A stretch of 6,900 nt of DNA from the NCBI GenBank assembly GCA_027063295.1, contig JAMORZ010000138.1, forward strand, positions 1 to 6,900. The letters run 5' to 3'. A program made the position numbers and the translations under genes. The first letter of the stretch is position 1. Each line of letters opens with the position of its first letter. This stretch comes from Sulfurimonas sp. GTDB lineage: Bacteria; Campylobacterota; Campylobacteria; Campylobacterales; Sulfurimonadaceae. This document shows, piece after piece, positions 1-6,080 of the stretch. The notes beneath the pieces were generated by a model. The model saw only the letters and a program-made list of their open reading frames with translations, had not been told where the DNA came from and made no database searches.

Positions 1-1
1 G

Positions 2-784
2 ATTGACTTTTTAAGTTTAGGAATTGACCCTGAGAAGTCTGTTTTTTGGGTGCAATCAGATGTAAAAGAGGTGCTAGAGCTTTACTGGATACTTTCTGCG
101 TTTACTCCGATGGGGCTACTAGAGCGTGCACACAGCTATAAAGACAAAACTGCAAAAGGGATCTCTGCTAACCATTCGCTCTTTTCATACCCTGTGCTTA
201 TGGCAGCAGATATACTTCTGTACTCTCCTGAGATCATTCCTGTTGGAAAAGATCAGATACAACATGTTGAGATCGCTCGTGATATTGCAACTAAGTTCAA
301 CAATGCTTATGGAGATATCTTGACACTTCCAGAGTTTCAGGTACAAGAGGAGGTACAAACTGTACCTGGAACTGACGGGCAAAAGATGTCAAAGAGTTAT
401 GGAAACTGTGTCAACATCTTTGGTGAGGAGAAAAAACAACTCAAAACCATCAAAAAAATAGTGACAGAACAAGTAGCACTTGAAGAGCCAAAAGAGTGGA
501 AAAACTGTAATGTTTACAATATGGCAAAACTCTTTTTAGATGAAGATGGATGTAGAGATCTTCAAAAACGCTACGAAGCTGGTGGTGAGGGGCATGGTCA
601 TTTTAAGATCTATCTTGCTGAAGTGATGTGGGAGTATTTTAGACCATACCGTGAAAAAAGAGAGTACTATATGGCACATCAAGATGAGGTGAGAGAGATT
701 TTACAAAGTGGTGCATCTAAAGCAAGAGCAATTGCAGCACCAATGATGGATAAAATAAGAACACTTAGTGGGATAAATTATTAA
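2..784 (+). CDS. trpS: Tryptophan--tRNA ligase, 3' part (5' end outside window)
   Basis: Class I aminoacyl-tRNA synthetase that activates tryptophan with ATP and charges tRNA-Trp in the cytosol. The frame is open from base 2, so the gene starts left of the window; the GTG at 50 is an internal Val codon (FWVQSDV), not a start. The 260 visible residues include the TrpRS blocks FWVQSDV, SYPVLMAADILLY, VGKDQIQHVEIARDIA, and the class I signature KMSKS at 383-397, preceded by PGTDGQ. The C-terminus has the usual anticodon-binding helical region with REKREYY and SKARAIA. Bacterial TrpRS is about 320-340 residues, so roughly 60-80 residues, including the HIGH-like signature, are missing because of the window edge and not because of damage. 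It ends in TAA at 782-784. No downstream gene is coupled to it: a promoter for the next gene follows in the 74-base gap. Confidence 0.97.
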   Translation: MDFLSLGIDPEKSVFWVQSDVKEVLELYWILSAFTPMGLLERAHSYKDKTAKGISANHSLFSYPVLMAADILLYSPEIIPVGKDQIQHVEIARDIATKFNNAYGDILTLPEFQVQEEVQTVPGTDGQKMSKSYGNCVNIFGEEKKQLKTIKKIVTEQVALEEPKEWKNCNVYNMAKLFLDEDGCRDLQKRYEAGGEGHGHFKIYLAEVMWEYFRPYREKREYYMAHQDEVREILQSGASKARAIAAPMMDKIRTLSGINY

Positions 785-810
785 ATAATTCACTAACTAT
801 TCACTTTTTA

Positions 811-828
811 GAGTTTTTTTGCTATAAA
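811..828 (+). promoter_or_regulatory. Predicted sigma-70 promoter of the NIT-like gene (extended -10)
   Basis: A T-rich run (814-820) leads into TGCTATAAA at 820-828, an extended -10 element (TGn plus TATAAA). There is no clear -35, which is normal for Campylobacterota housekeeping promoters. A start of transcription near 835 would leave a leader of about 24 bases before the GTG at 859. The core TTTTTGCTATAA is also found before ribA (4877-4888), which supports a shared promoter type. Confidence 0.6.
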
Positions 829-846
829 TGTAGCACACTTTAAAAC

Positions 847-861
847 AAAAGGATTCATGTG
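847..861 (+). promoter_or_regulatory. Ribosome binding site and GTG start of the NIT-like gene
   Basis: AAAGGA at 847-852 lies six bases before GTG at 859-861. An ATG at 857-859 overlaps this GTG but is in another frame and does not give the long protein. An in-frame TAA at 841-843 rules out an upstream start, and the next in-frame ATG (residue 7) would cut the signal peptide in half, so GTG is the supported start. Confidence 0.7.
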
Positions 862-1710
862 CGTATATTTTTGCTTATGGCGCTTCTCATATTTAACTTA
901 GAGGCAAAGTCATTATTTAGTAATGCTGAACAAGCAGATAGTAGTGTTTATGTTAGTAATCTTAAAGATTTACTTCTTGCAACACAAAAAACAAGGGGTT
1001 TAACCAATTCATATCTCAATGGAAACACTGAGACTCTTCTTCTTATATATGGAACAAGAGGTGATATGAAAAAAGCTATTGGGAAGATGGAGTCAACATC
1101 ATTGGCAGCCGATCCTGTTGTAAACAGTAGAGCAAGTTCTATCTCCAAAGCTCTTATTAAGCTTAATAACAAAGCATTTAAACGCAATGCAGAAGAGGTG
1201 TTTGAAGCATATACAGAGCAGATAGAAGAGATCTTAATGCTAGCTCAAACTGTAAACCAGAGAACAGCAAAAAAACTCAATGGTTTTGGGAAAGAAGCAT
1301 CAGTTGTATTGATGGAGACAATGTTGCCATTGACAGAATATGTAGGACGTCTACGTGGTTATGGTGCAGGTATTGCAGCAAAAAACAAAGTTATAAAGTC
1401 TGATATTGAGAAAGTTTATGCACTCTCAACAGAGATCAAAACACTCAATGGAAAGTTGATGGAGCAAATGAGTGCACTCAGTTCAAAACATTCAGGTAAG
1501 TTACCATCAAATCTCTCTTCTCAAGTAAATGCTATTGATAAAGCAGTAAAAGATTATGTACGTTTAGCGGAGAAAAAACTGTTAAAACATCCTGAGCAAG
1601 TTGATGCAGATGAGTACTTTGAAAAAGGTACGGAGCTTATCGGTCGTATCATCAAAGCATATAACAGCATAAACCGTGCTATCCTTGAAGATTCAAAAGG
1701 GTGGTTCTAA
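859..1710 (+). CDS. Exported protein resembling the nitrate/nitrite-sensing (NIT) domain
   Basis: A 283-residue protein with a GTG start, a short signal peptide (about residues 1-16, hydrophobic MRIFLLMALLIF, likely cut after LEA) and no later membrane segment, so it is expected to be periplasmic. The rest is almost entirely helical. Residues 43-55 (QKTRGLTNSYLNG) resemble the conserved helix of the NIT domain family (a pattern like ERGLS..YL), and residues 163-174 (GRLRGYGAGIAA) look like the matching helix of a second helical bundle. In known proteins NIT is normally the periplasmic sensor part of chemoreceptors, histidine kinases or cyclases; here no transmembrane or output domain follows, since it ends at residue 283 with DSKGWF. 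It is a single-gene unit with its own promoter and terminator. Family assignment is from motif memory only; the ligand is not shown by the sequence. Alternative: another four-helix-bundle periplasmic protein. Confidence 0.6.
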   Translation: MRIFLLMALLIFNLEAKSLFSNAEQADSSVYVSNLKDLLLATQKTRGLTNSYLNGNTETLLLIYGTRGDMKKAIGKMESTSLAADPVVNSRASSISKALIKLNNKAFKRNAEEVFEAYTEQIEEILMLAQTVNQRTAKKLNGFGKEASVVLMETMLPLTEYVGRLRGYGAGIAAKNKVIKSDIEKVYALSTEIKTLNGKLMEQMSALSSKHSGKLPSNLSSQVNAIDKAVKDYVRLAEKKLLKHPEQVDADEYFEKGTELIGRIIKAYNSINRAILEDSKGWF

Positions 1711-1727
1711 GCGAACCATCTTTTTTT
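1700..1727 (+). terminator. Intrinsic terminator of the NIT-like gene, overlapping its stop codon
   Basis: Bases 1700-1707 pair with 1713-1720 (core TGGTTC/GAACCA plus one G-T wobble and one G-C pair), with the five-base loop TAAGC, followed directly by seven T at 1721-1727. The stop codon TAA (1708-1710) forms the first three loop bases, so the hairpin can only form after the ribosome releases. This is a textbook Rho-independent terminator for + strand transcripts. Confidence 0.85.
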
Positions 1728-1766
1728 ATACCTTATAGCTTCAAAGTCTTTGAAGTTATAAGGTAT
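1728..1766. repeat. 18-bp near-perfect inverted repeat at the 3' end of the cytochrome gene
   Basis: Bases 1728-1745 pair with 1749-1766 around the loop GTC; the only departure is G1738 against T1756, a wobble in RNA. It covers the stop codon and about the last ten codons of the cytochrome gene on the - strand. The arm ATACCTTATA and its partner would form a very stable stem. On the - strand it is followed by A residues and not a U run, so it is not a canonical terminator for that gene; a transcript-end stabiliser, a Rho-assisted stop, or a backup stop for + transcripts (followed by TTTCTCTCT) are all possible. Confidence 0.75.
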
Positions 1767-2914
1767 TTCTCTCTCCATTTTTTCTCTTTTAAATCGAGTA
1801 GATTATAAACAGTTGTGTTAACAAGACGATAATAAAGTGTTACTTTTGCTTCTGTTGCACCAAGTAGTTTTGGATGTTTGAGGACACGTTTGCCTTTTGC
1901 AGGGATGGAGAGATCTTTTGTCTGTTGTAAAGCTAGATGTGGAATAGTTATTTTATTTCTCTTTCTTGTATAGTTACGAGAAAGTGAGATATTTGATCTT
2001 TTAAGTACTTTTTTTGAGTTTCTATACTCTATGTGAACAAGAATCTCCCTTGCTCCAAACCCTGAAGGTATGTTGTGTGGCTGAGGATTATTGATAGTGA
2101 TGATAAGGTTTTCATCAGTTTGTGAGAGTTGAAGTGAGAGTGCATCTTTCCACAGTTTTTTTGTATGAGCTCCAGCAAAGCCATGGTGTCTTACATCTCT
2201 AATCTTTGTTTTTCCATTGTATTGGTATGTTGCAGCTACATCCTTGTGTCGCTCACCCATATGACACTCTACACACGATTGGTTTCCCTTGTACTCTTTT
2301 TGCATATTTGTAAAAACTACCCCTTTGATACTTCTATCGTTTGCATGACATACAAAGCAGAGTTTGTTGGGTGTTTTGTCCATAAAATCGTGATGAATGG
2401 TTTTGTGATAGGGTGATTTTGCATCTTGATAGGGTCCTGTCATGGTGCCTGAAGGTGTCCATTCAACTCTATCGATACCACGTTTTGTCTCGTCGTACTC
2501 ATCATGGATCTTGTCTATATTGTGGCAAACAACACAGTTTACACCTTCACTAATGGAGTTATCATCAACTGCTTTGTTTACCTCTGAGTCGTTATCAAGC
2601 TCCATAACAGCAGCAATCTCATAACTCTCATCTGTTGAAGTGACAGAGATACGAGGGTTGTGGCATGTTGCACATTGTACTTTTACAGCATTGAGACTTT
2701 TTCTACTTTTTCTGCTTACATAGTCAATACTTTTTTGAAAATACTCATCATTGTTGTAGTGACTTTTTGCATGCCACGAGTGTGACCACTCACTTACAAT
2801 ACGGTTGTGACAAGTTCGGCATTGTTGAGAGTTTTCAAATCTCTCACCAACTTGAACAACTTGCGCTCCCATGAGCAGTGTTGAACACAATGTTACTGAT
2901 AGAAAAAGTTTCAT
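1733..2914 (-). CDS. Periplasmic pentahaem c-type cytochrome (cytochrome c554-like family)
   Basis: A 393-residue exported electron-transfer protein. Residues 1-17 form a signal peptide (MKLFLSVTLCSTLLMGA). Five CXXCH haem c sites are seen: CRTCH 32-36, CATCH 81-85, CVVCH 127-131, CFVCH 186-190 and CVECH 214-218. Extra histidines that could be axial ligands occur at WSHSWHAKSH (43-52), HH 174-175 and HHGFAGAH (243-250). The opening QQCRTCH..I..EW...WHAKS and the SPYHK segment fit the cytochrome c554 / multihaem family. After the last haem, residues 255-393 look like a beta-rich domain with PHNIPSGFGARE (279-290), a motif common in such multihaem proteins. GGAG (2921-2924 on the + strand as CTCC) lies six bases before the ATG, in a 12-base gap after argF, so co-transcription with argF is likely. 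The redox partner and substrate cannot be told from the sequence; too few haems for an octahaem hydroxylamine oxidoreductase. Confidence 0.88.
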   Translation of the reverse strand: MKLFLSVTLCSTLLMGAQVVQVGERFENSQQCRTCHNRIVSEWSHSWHAKSHYNNDEYFQKSIDYVSRKSRKSLNAVKVQCATCHNPRISVTSTDESYEIAAVMELDNDSEVNKAVDDNSISEGVNCVVCHNIDKIHDEYDETKRGIDRVEWTPSGTMTGPYQDAKSPYHKTIHHDFMDKTPNKLCFVCHANDRSIKGVVFTNMQKEYKGNQSCVECHMGERHKDVAATYQYNGKTKIRDVRHHGFAGAHTKKLWKDALSLQLSQTDENLIITINNPQPHNIPSGFGAREILVHIEYRNSKKVLKRSNISLSRNYTRKRNKITIPHLALQQTKDLSIPAKGKRVLKHPKLLGATEAKVTLYYRLVNTTVYNLLDLKEKKWREKYLITSKTLKL

Positions 2915-2926
2915 AATCTACTCCAT

Positions 2927-3847
2927 TTAAACTTGTTGGCTAAGCCAAACCATAAGACCCTTTTGTGCATGCAGACGGTTCTCTGCTTCATCAAATACTA
3001 TCTTTGCATGAGAATCCATAATCTCTTCTGAAACTTCATACCCTCTGTATGCAGGCAAGCAGTGAAGAAATTTTGCATCTTTTGCAGCTAGACACATCAT
3101 AAGACTATCTACCATAAAACCTTGAAAATCTTTGATGCGTTTCTCTTTTTCATCTTCTTGACCCATCGATGTCCATGTATCAGTAGTAACGATCGTTGCT
3201 CCGTGTACTGCCTCTTTGGGGTCATTCATCACAGTGATCTTTGCTCCACTTTCTTTTGCAAATACAAGAGCTTCTTCAAGTATATCAGCATCTACTTCAT
3301 ACCCTTTTGGTGTAGCTATACGAAGCTCAAAGCCAAGTTTTGCAGCTAAGAACATCCAAGAGTGTGTCATATTGTTACCATCACCAATGTAAGCAACCAC
3401 TGCATCTTTCTCGATTCCGTACTCCACCATGGTCATATAATCGGCCAAAAGCTGAATAGGGTGAAAAGAGTCAGTCAGGCCATTGATTACAGGTACTTTA
3501 GAATAGGATGCAAACTCTTCTATCATAGAGTGTTCAAAAGTACGAATCATTACCATATCACACATAGAAGAGATCACTCTTGCTGTATCTTTTACAGGTT
3601 CTCCACGACCAAGATGGATATCTCTGTTTGATAAAAAGAGTGCATGCCCACCAAGTTGAAACATACCAGTTTCAAAACTTACACGTGTACGAGTTGAGCT
3701 TTTTTCAAAGATCATTGCAAGAGTTTTGTTCTCAAGCTCTTTGTTATAGATACCTGCTTTGAGGTTGTCTTTGATCTTTAAACCGATCTTGACGATCTCT
3801 AAAATTTCCTCTTTTGTGAAATCTCTTAAGCTTAAAAAGTGTCTCAT
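2927..3847 (-). CDS. argF: Ornithine carbamoyltransferase
   Basis: Cytosolic enzyme of arginine synthesis that joins carbamoyl phosphate and L-ornithine to give L-citrulline. The 306 residues match the usual family length. The carbamoyl-phosphate loop STRTR is at 51-55 (within EKSSTRTRVSFE), HPIQ at 129-132 is the HPxQ motif, GDGNN at 155-159 sits at the domain hinge, the ornithine-binding D223 and SMG loop (227-229) follow, and HCLP is at 262-265 with the catalytic Cys263. The SMG loop and HCLP argue for ornithine over aspartate transcarbamoylase. AGGA lies six bases before the ATG. It follows hemB by 35 bases on the same strand and precedes the cytochrome gene by 12 bases; a TATAAT in the hemB gap may give it its own promoter. 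Confidence 0.97.
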   Translation of the reverse strand: MRHFLSLRDFTKEEILEIVKIGLKIKDNLKAGIYNKELENKTLAMIFEKSSTRTRVSFETGMFQLGGHALFLSNRDIHLGRGEPVKDTARVISSMCDMVMIRTFEHSMIEEFASYSKVPVINGLTDSFHPIQLLADYMTMVEYGIEKDAVVAYIGDGNNMTHSWMFLAAKLGFELRIATPKGYEVDADILEEALVFAKESGAKITVMNDPKEAVHGATIVTTDTWTSMGQEDEKEKRIKDFQGFMVDSLMMCLAAKDAKFLHCLPAYRGYEVSEEIMDSHAKIVFDEAENRLHAQKGLMVWLSQQV

Positions 3848-3876
3848 AAATATTCCTAAAATTTCAATAAGTGTTT

Positions 3877-3882
3877 ATTATA
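3877..3882 (-). promoter_or_regulatory. Possible internal -10 box for argF and the cytochrome gene
   Basis: The - strand reads TATAAT directly after the hemB TAG stop, in the 35-base hemB-argF gap. It would start transcription near 3870, about 23 bases before the argF ATG. It is a perfect -10 match, but the gap is very AT-rich and no extended TG or -35 is evident, so chance is possible. Confidence 0.4.
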
Positions 3883-4854
3883 CTATTTTTTAAGCAGTTT
3901 TGCTACTTCTTTGGCATGATACGAGATAATAATATCAGCACCGGCACGTTTAAACGCAACCATAGTCTCCATCACAACTCTTTCATAGTCGATGAGATTG
4001 TTCATCCCTGCAAATTTTACCATCGCATACTCTCCACTTACATTATACACTGCCATTGGTGAAGATGTATTGTCTTTGATCTCTCTTACGATATCAAGGT
4101 AAGCAAGAGCTGGTTTTACCATCAAGATATCTGCACCTTGTGCTTCATCGCTTATACTCTCTGCGATCGCTTCACGACGGTTTGCTGGATCCATCTGATA
4201 GCTTGATCTGTCTCCAAAGCTTGGAGCTGATTCTGCTACATCACGAAACGGTCCGTAGTAACCTGATGCAAACTTGGTAGAGTATGCCATGATAGGAAGG
4301 TTCTCATACCCGTTTGTATCAAGAGCTTCTCTGAGTGTTTGAATGATACCATCCATCATCCCCGACGGTGCTATCATATCTGCTCCAGCTTTTGCATGGA
4401 TAAGTGCTTGTTGAGCAGAGATTTTGAGTGTTGCATCGTTGTTTACTGTTTCATTTTTCTCATCGATGATACCACAATGTCCATGATCTGTGTACTCACA
4501 AAAACAAAGATCTGTAACGATAAACATATCAGGATGAGCCTCTTTGATAGCACGAACTGCTGAAGCGATAATACCGTGCTCACAGAGTGCATCACTTCCT
4601 ATGGAATCTTTAGTATCTGGAATACCAAAGAGTAAAATAGAATGCAATCCAAGAGATTTTAACTCTTGGCACTCTTTGATAGCGACATCGATACTCATTT
4701 GAAAAACACCTGGCATAGAGCTTACCTCTGTTTTGATGTTCTCACCACTGCGGATAAAAAGTGGATAGATAAAATCATCTGTGCTTACATGCGTTTCTCT
4801 TACAAGTGAGCGTAGATGTTTGTTAAGACGATTTCTTCTAAATCTTTGAAACAT
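3883..4854 (-). CDS. hemB: Porphobilinogen synthase (delta-aminolevulinic acid dehydratase)
   Basis: Condenses two 5-aminolevulinate molecules into porphobilinogen, the first common pyrrole of haem and sirohaem synthesis, in the cytosol. At 323 residues it is full length. The metal-binding segment DLCFCEYTDHGHCG (115-128) has three cysteines (117, 119, 127), indicating the zinc-binding active-site type and not the Asp-rich magnesium type. APSGMMDG (162-169) and the two Schiff-base lysines, K194 in YSTKFASGYYGPFR and K247 in MVKPALAYLD, are present. The ATG at 4854 is preceded by AAAGG with a seven-base spacer. It is the first gene of the - strand run hemB-argF-cytochrome and is divergent from ribA across a 78-base gap. 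Confidence 0.97.
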   Translation of the reverse strand: MFQRFRRNRLNKHLRSLVRETHVSTDDFIYPLFIRSGENIKTEVSSMPGVFQMSIDVAIKECQELKSLGLHSILLFGIPDTKDSIGSDALCEHGIIASAVRAIKEAHPDMFIVTDLCFCEYTDHGHCGIIDEKNETVNNDATLKISAQQALIHAKAGADMIAPSGMMDGIIQTLREALDTNGYENLPIMAYSTKFASGYYGPFRDVAESAPSFGDRSSYQMDPANRREAIAESISDEAQGADILMVKPALAYLDIVREIKDNTSSPMAVYNVSGEYAMVKFAGMNNLIDYERVVMETMVAFKRAGADIIISYHAKEVAKLLKK

Positions 4855-4870
4855 TGTTAAACCTTTTTTT

Positions 4871-4889
4871 TAAGCATTTTTGCTATAAT
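4871..4889 (+). promoter_or_regulatory. Predicted sigma-70 promoter of ribA (extended -10)
   Basis: TGCTATAAT at 4881-4889 is a consensus extended -10, preceded by T-rich sequence (4864-4871 and 4877-4881). It gives a start near 4896 and a leader of about 37 bases. No FMN riboswitch can fit in that leader. The ribA ATG at 4933 has only a weak upstream AAAGA. Confidence 0.65.
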
Positions 4890-4893
4890 TATG
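4888..4893 (-). promoter_or_regulatory. Possible -10 box of hemB, overlapping the ribA promoter
   Basis: The - strand reads CATAAT here, which would start transcription near 4881 and leave about 27 bases before the hemB ATG. It overlaps the ribA -10 by two bases, so the two divergent genes would compete for polymerase. The match is imperfect and other AT-rich options exist in the gap. Confidence 0.3.
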
Positions 4894-4932
4894 TTTTAGA
4901 TAAAATATTTTACCCTTTTAAAGATTAAACTA

Positions 4933-5505
4933 ATGAATATAACTATATCAGATGTAGCAAACCTTCCTTCACGTTTTGGAAATTTTAAAGTAAAAGCTTT
5001 TCAAGAGGGTGCAAAAGAGCACCTTGTTATCTACAAAGAGGAGCTTGAAGAGACTCCTGTAGTTCGTGTACACTCCGAATGTTTAACGGGAGATGCGATA
5101 GGCAGTTTAAAATGTGATTGTCGCCAGCAACTTGAGTATGCCCTTGAGATGGCAGAGAAGAGTAATGGGATGGTGATATATCTACGTCAAGAGGGAAGAA
5201 ATATAGGTCTGCTTAACAAAATCAATGCTTATGCACTTCAAGATAAAGGTCTCAATACTATCGAAGCAAATCATCAGTTGGGATTTCGAGCAGATGAGAG
5301 AACATATGAAGTGGTTACTTTTATACTTCATCATTTTGGGATCAAGAAGATTAAACTTTTGACAAATAATCCAGATAAGATCAACTCTATAAGTGATGTT
5401 GAGATAGTTGAGCGCATCCCCATTATCATGGAAGCAAATGAACACAACAAAGATTATCTTGATGTAAAATCTTCACAGATGGGGCACTTGCTTCAGGAGA
5501 AATAA
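4933..5505 (+). CDS. ribA: GTP cyclohydrolase II (monofunctional)
   Basis: Opens GTP to the 2,5-diamino-6-ribosylamino-pyrimidinone phosphate, releasing formate and pyrophosphate, as the first step of riboflavin (FMN/FAD) synthesis. At 190 residues it is the stand-alone enzyme with no DHBP synthase (RibB) domain. Zinc ligands C50, C61 and C63 lie in HSECLTGDAIGSLKCDCR (47-64). The GTP-binding YLRQEGRNIGLLNKI (83-97), Y100, the catalytic RADER motif with D121 and R123, and LLTNNPDKI (142-150) are all intact and align with the E. coli enzyme as I recall it. The start at 4933 keeps the conserved N-terminal strand; the ribosome site is weak. It is divergent from hemB and convergent with the FlgO-like gene, whose stop is two bases away. 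Confidence 0.96.
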   Translation: MNITISDVANLPSRFGNFKVKAFQEGAKEHLVIYKEELEETPVVRVHSECLTGDAIGSLKCDCRQQLEYALEMAEKSNGMVIYLRQEGRNIGLLNKINAYALQDKGLNTIEANHQLGFRADERTYEVVTFILHHFGIKKIKLLTNNPDKINSISDVEIVERIPIIMEANEHNKDYLDVKSSQMGHLLQEK

Positions 5506-5522
5506 CACTATTTCTCTTGTTT
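5494..5522. terminator. Hairpin covering both stop codons at the ribA / FlgO-like junction
   Basis: Bases 5494-5504 pair with 5509-5519 (11 pairs, one of them a G-T wobble) around the loop ACAC. The ribA stop (TAA, 5503-5505) and the opposing stop (TAG on the - strand, 5508-5510) both lie in the stem-loop. A short TTT at 5520-5522 follows on the + strand; no U run follows on the - strand. It most likely ends ribA transcripts and perhaps, weakly, opposing ones. Confidence 0.55.
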
Positions 5523-6032
5523 GTTAAACCATCCATCCTTATCGTAGAGTTTCTCTACATCTCTTAGCACTCTTCTTGGAACACGCACTTGTGCTGTTGC
5601 GATTACTACACCATCTTCTTTTTTGATAATTCTTGAGTTGATAACCATCTCATGTTTGTAGTTTGTATATGTTGAAAACAGAGCATATTTTGTTTTAGTT
5701 TTTGGAATTTTTAAAAGATCCAATGCTTTTGTATCTACTACCTTAAATCCACATTGGTTCATTTCATAGATGAGGTTTTCATCAATATGTTGTGTGATGG
5801 GAAGAGTGGAGTTATAGTCATGACTGCTACGTGTTGCATAGAGTAAAATCGTTCCTTCTTGTAAGGTAGTGAGCTGTTGGCTTTTTGTGTATTGCTCTAC
5901 AAGATTATGAGTGATTTTTTGGATGTAAGCTGCTGTGTTGTCTCTGTAAAAAGAGTTTGTATCAAAAGCAAAAAGTGTAGAGAGATTGAAGATCATTAGT
6001 AGAAATATGGGTAAATTTTTTGTTTTAGACAT
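5508..6032 (-). CDS. Secreted FlgO-like domain protein
   Basis: With the start at 6032 the protein has 174 residues. This ATG is preceded by AAAAGG with a seven-base spacer, whereas the longer open frame begins with TTG at 6083 and would run across the predicted -10 box, so the shorter form is preferred. Residues 1-22 form a signal peptide (MSKTKNLPIFLLMIFNLSTLFA, positive start then hydrophobic core) with no lipobox cysteine. The mature part resembles the FlgO domain: an early helix (about 34-53), a strand TILLYAT (61-67), a helix before CGFKVVD (94-100), then YALFSTYT (116-123) and a strand pair INSRIIKKEDGVVIATAQV (131-149). In Vibrio FlgO is an outer-membrane lipoprotein tied to the sheathed flagellum; here no flagellar gene is adjacent, the lipid anchor is absent and the role is unknown. 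Family call is by motif pattern only. Confidence 0.6.
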   Translation of the reverse strand: MSKTKNLPIFLLMIFNLSTLFAFDTNSFYRDNTAAYIQKITHNLVEQYTKSQQLTTLQEGTILLYATRSSHDYNSTLPITQHIDENLIYEMNQCGFKVVDTKALDLLKIPKTKTKYALFSTYTNYKHEMVINSRIIKKEDGVVIATAQVRVPRRVLRDVEKLYDKDGWFNKQEK

Positions 6033-6069
6033 TTTTTTACCTTTTTTAAAGAAAATTTTGTAATTTTTT

Positions 6070-6080
6070 AGTATTATACT
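6070..6080. promoter_or_regulatory. Shared, nearly symmetrical -10 region for two divergent genes
   Basis: AGTATTATACT is a palindrome around base 6075. The - strand reads TATAAT at 6078-6073, giving a start near 6066 and a 33-base leader for the FlgO-like gene. The + strand reads TATACT at 6075-6080, after a T-rich stretch, giving a start near 6087 for the PAS gene. The same few bases would therefore serve both directions. Confidence 0.5.

Noticed and set aside
50..52. GTG as the true start of trpS
   Set aside because: The frame is open from base 2 and upstream residues (IDPEKSVFW) continue the TrpRS sequence.
765..805. Possible terminator after trpS (TTAGTG/CACTAA with an inner AT-only stem)
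   Set aside because: The stem needs a five-base bulge, the inner part is AT-only and the T run starts several bases away, so it is too weak to call.
2165..2624. Open frames on the + strand opposite the cytochrome gene (2165-2416, 2442-2624)
   Set aside because: They lie fully inside the cytochrome gene on the other strand and have no recognisable domain or ribosome site.
1733..2914. Octahaem hydroxylamine oxidoreductase
   Set aside because: Only five CXXCH sites are present and the protein is too short, with no adjacent quinone-linked partner.
3122..3762. Open frames on the + strand opposite argF
   Set aside because: Antisense shadows of a clearly functional argF, Cys/Phe/His-rich as expected for reverse reads, with no supporting signals.
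4890..4932. FMN riboswitch before ribA
   Set aside because: The leader is only about 37 bases and lacks any of the conserved RFN stems.
5182..5445. Open frame of 87 residues on the - strand inside ribA
   Set aside because: Antisense shadow of conserved ribA codons, with no family resemblance.
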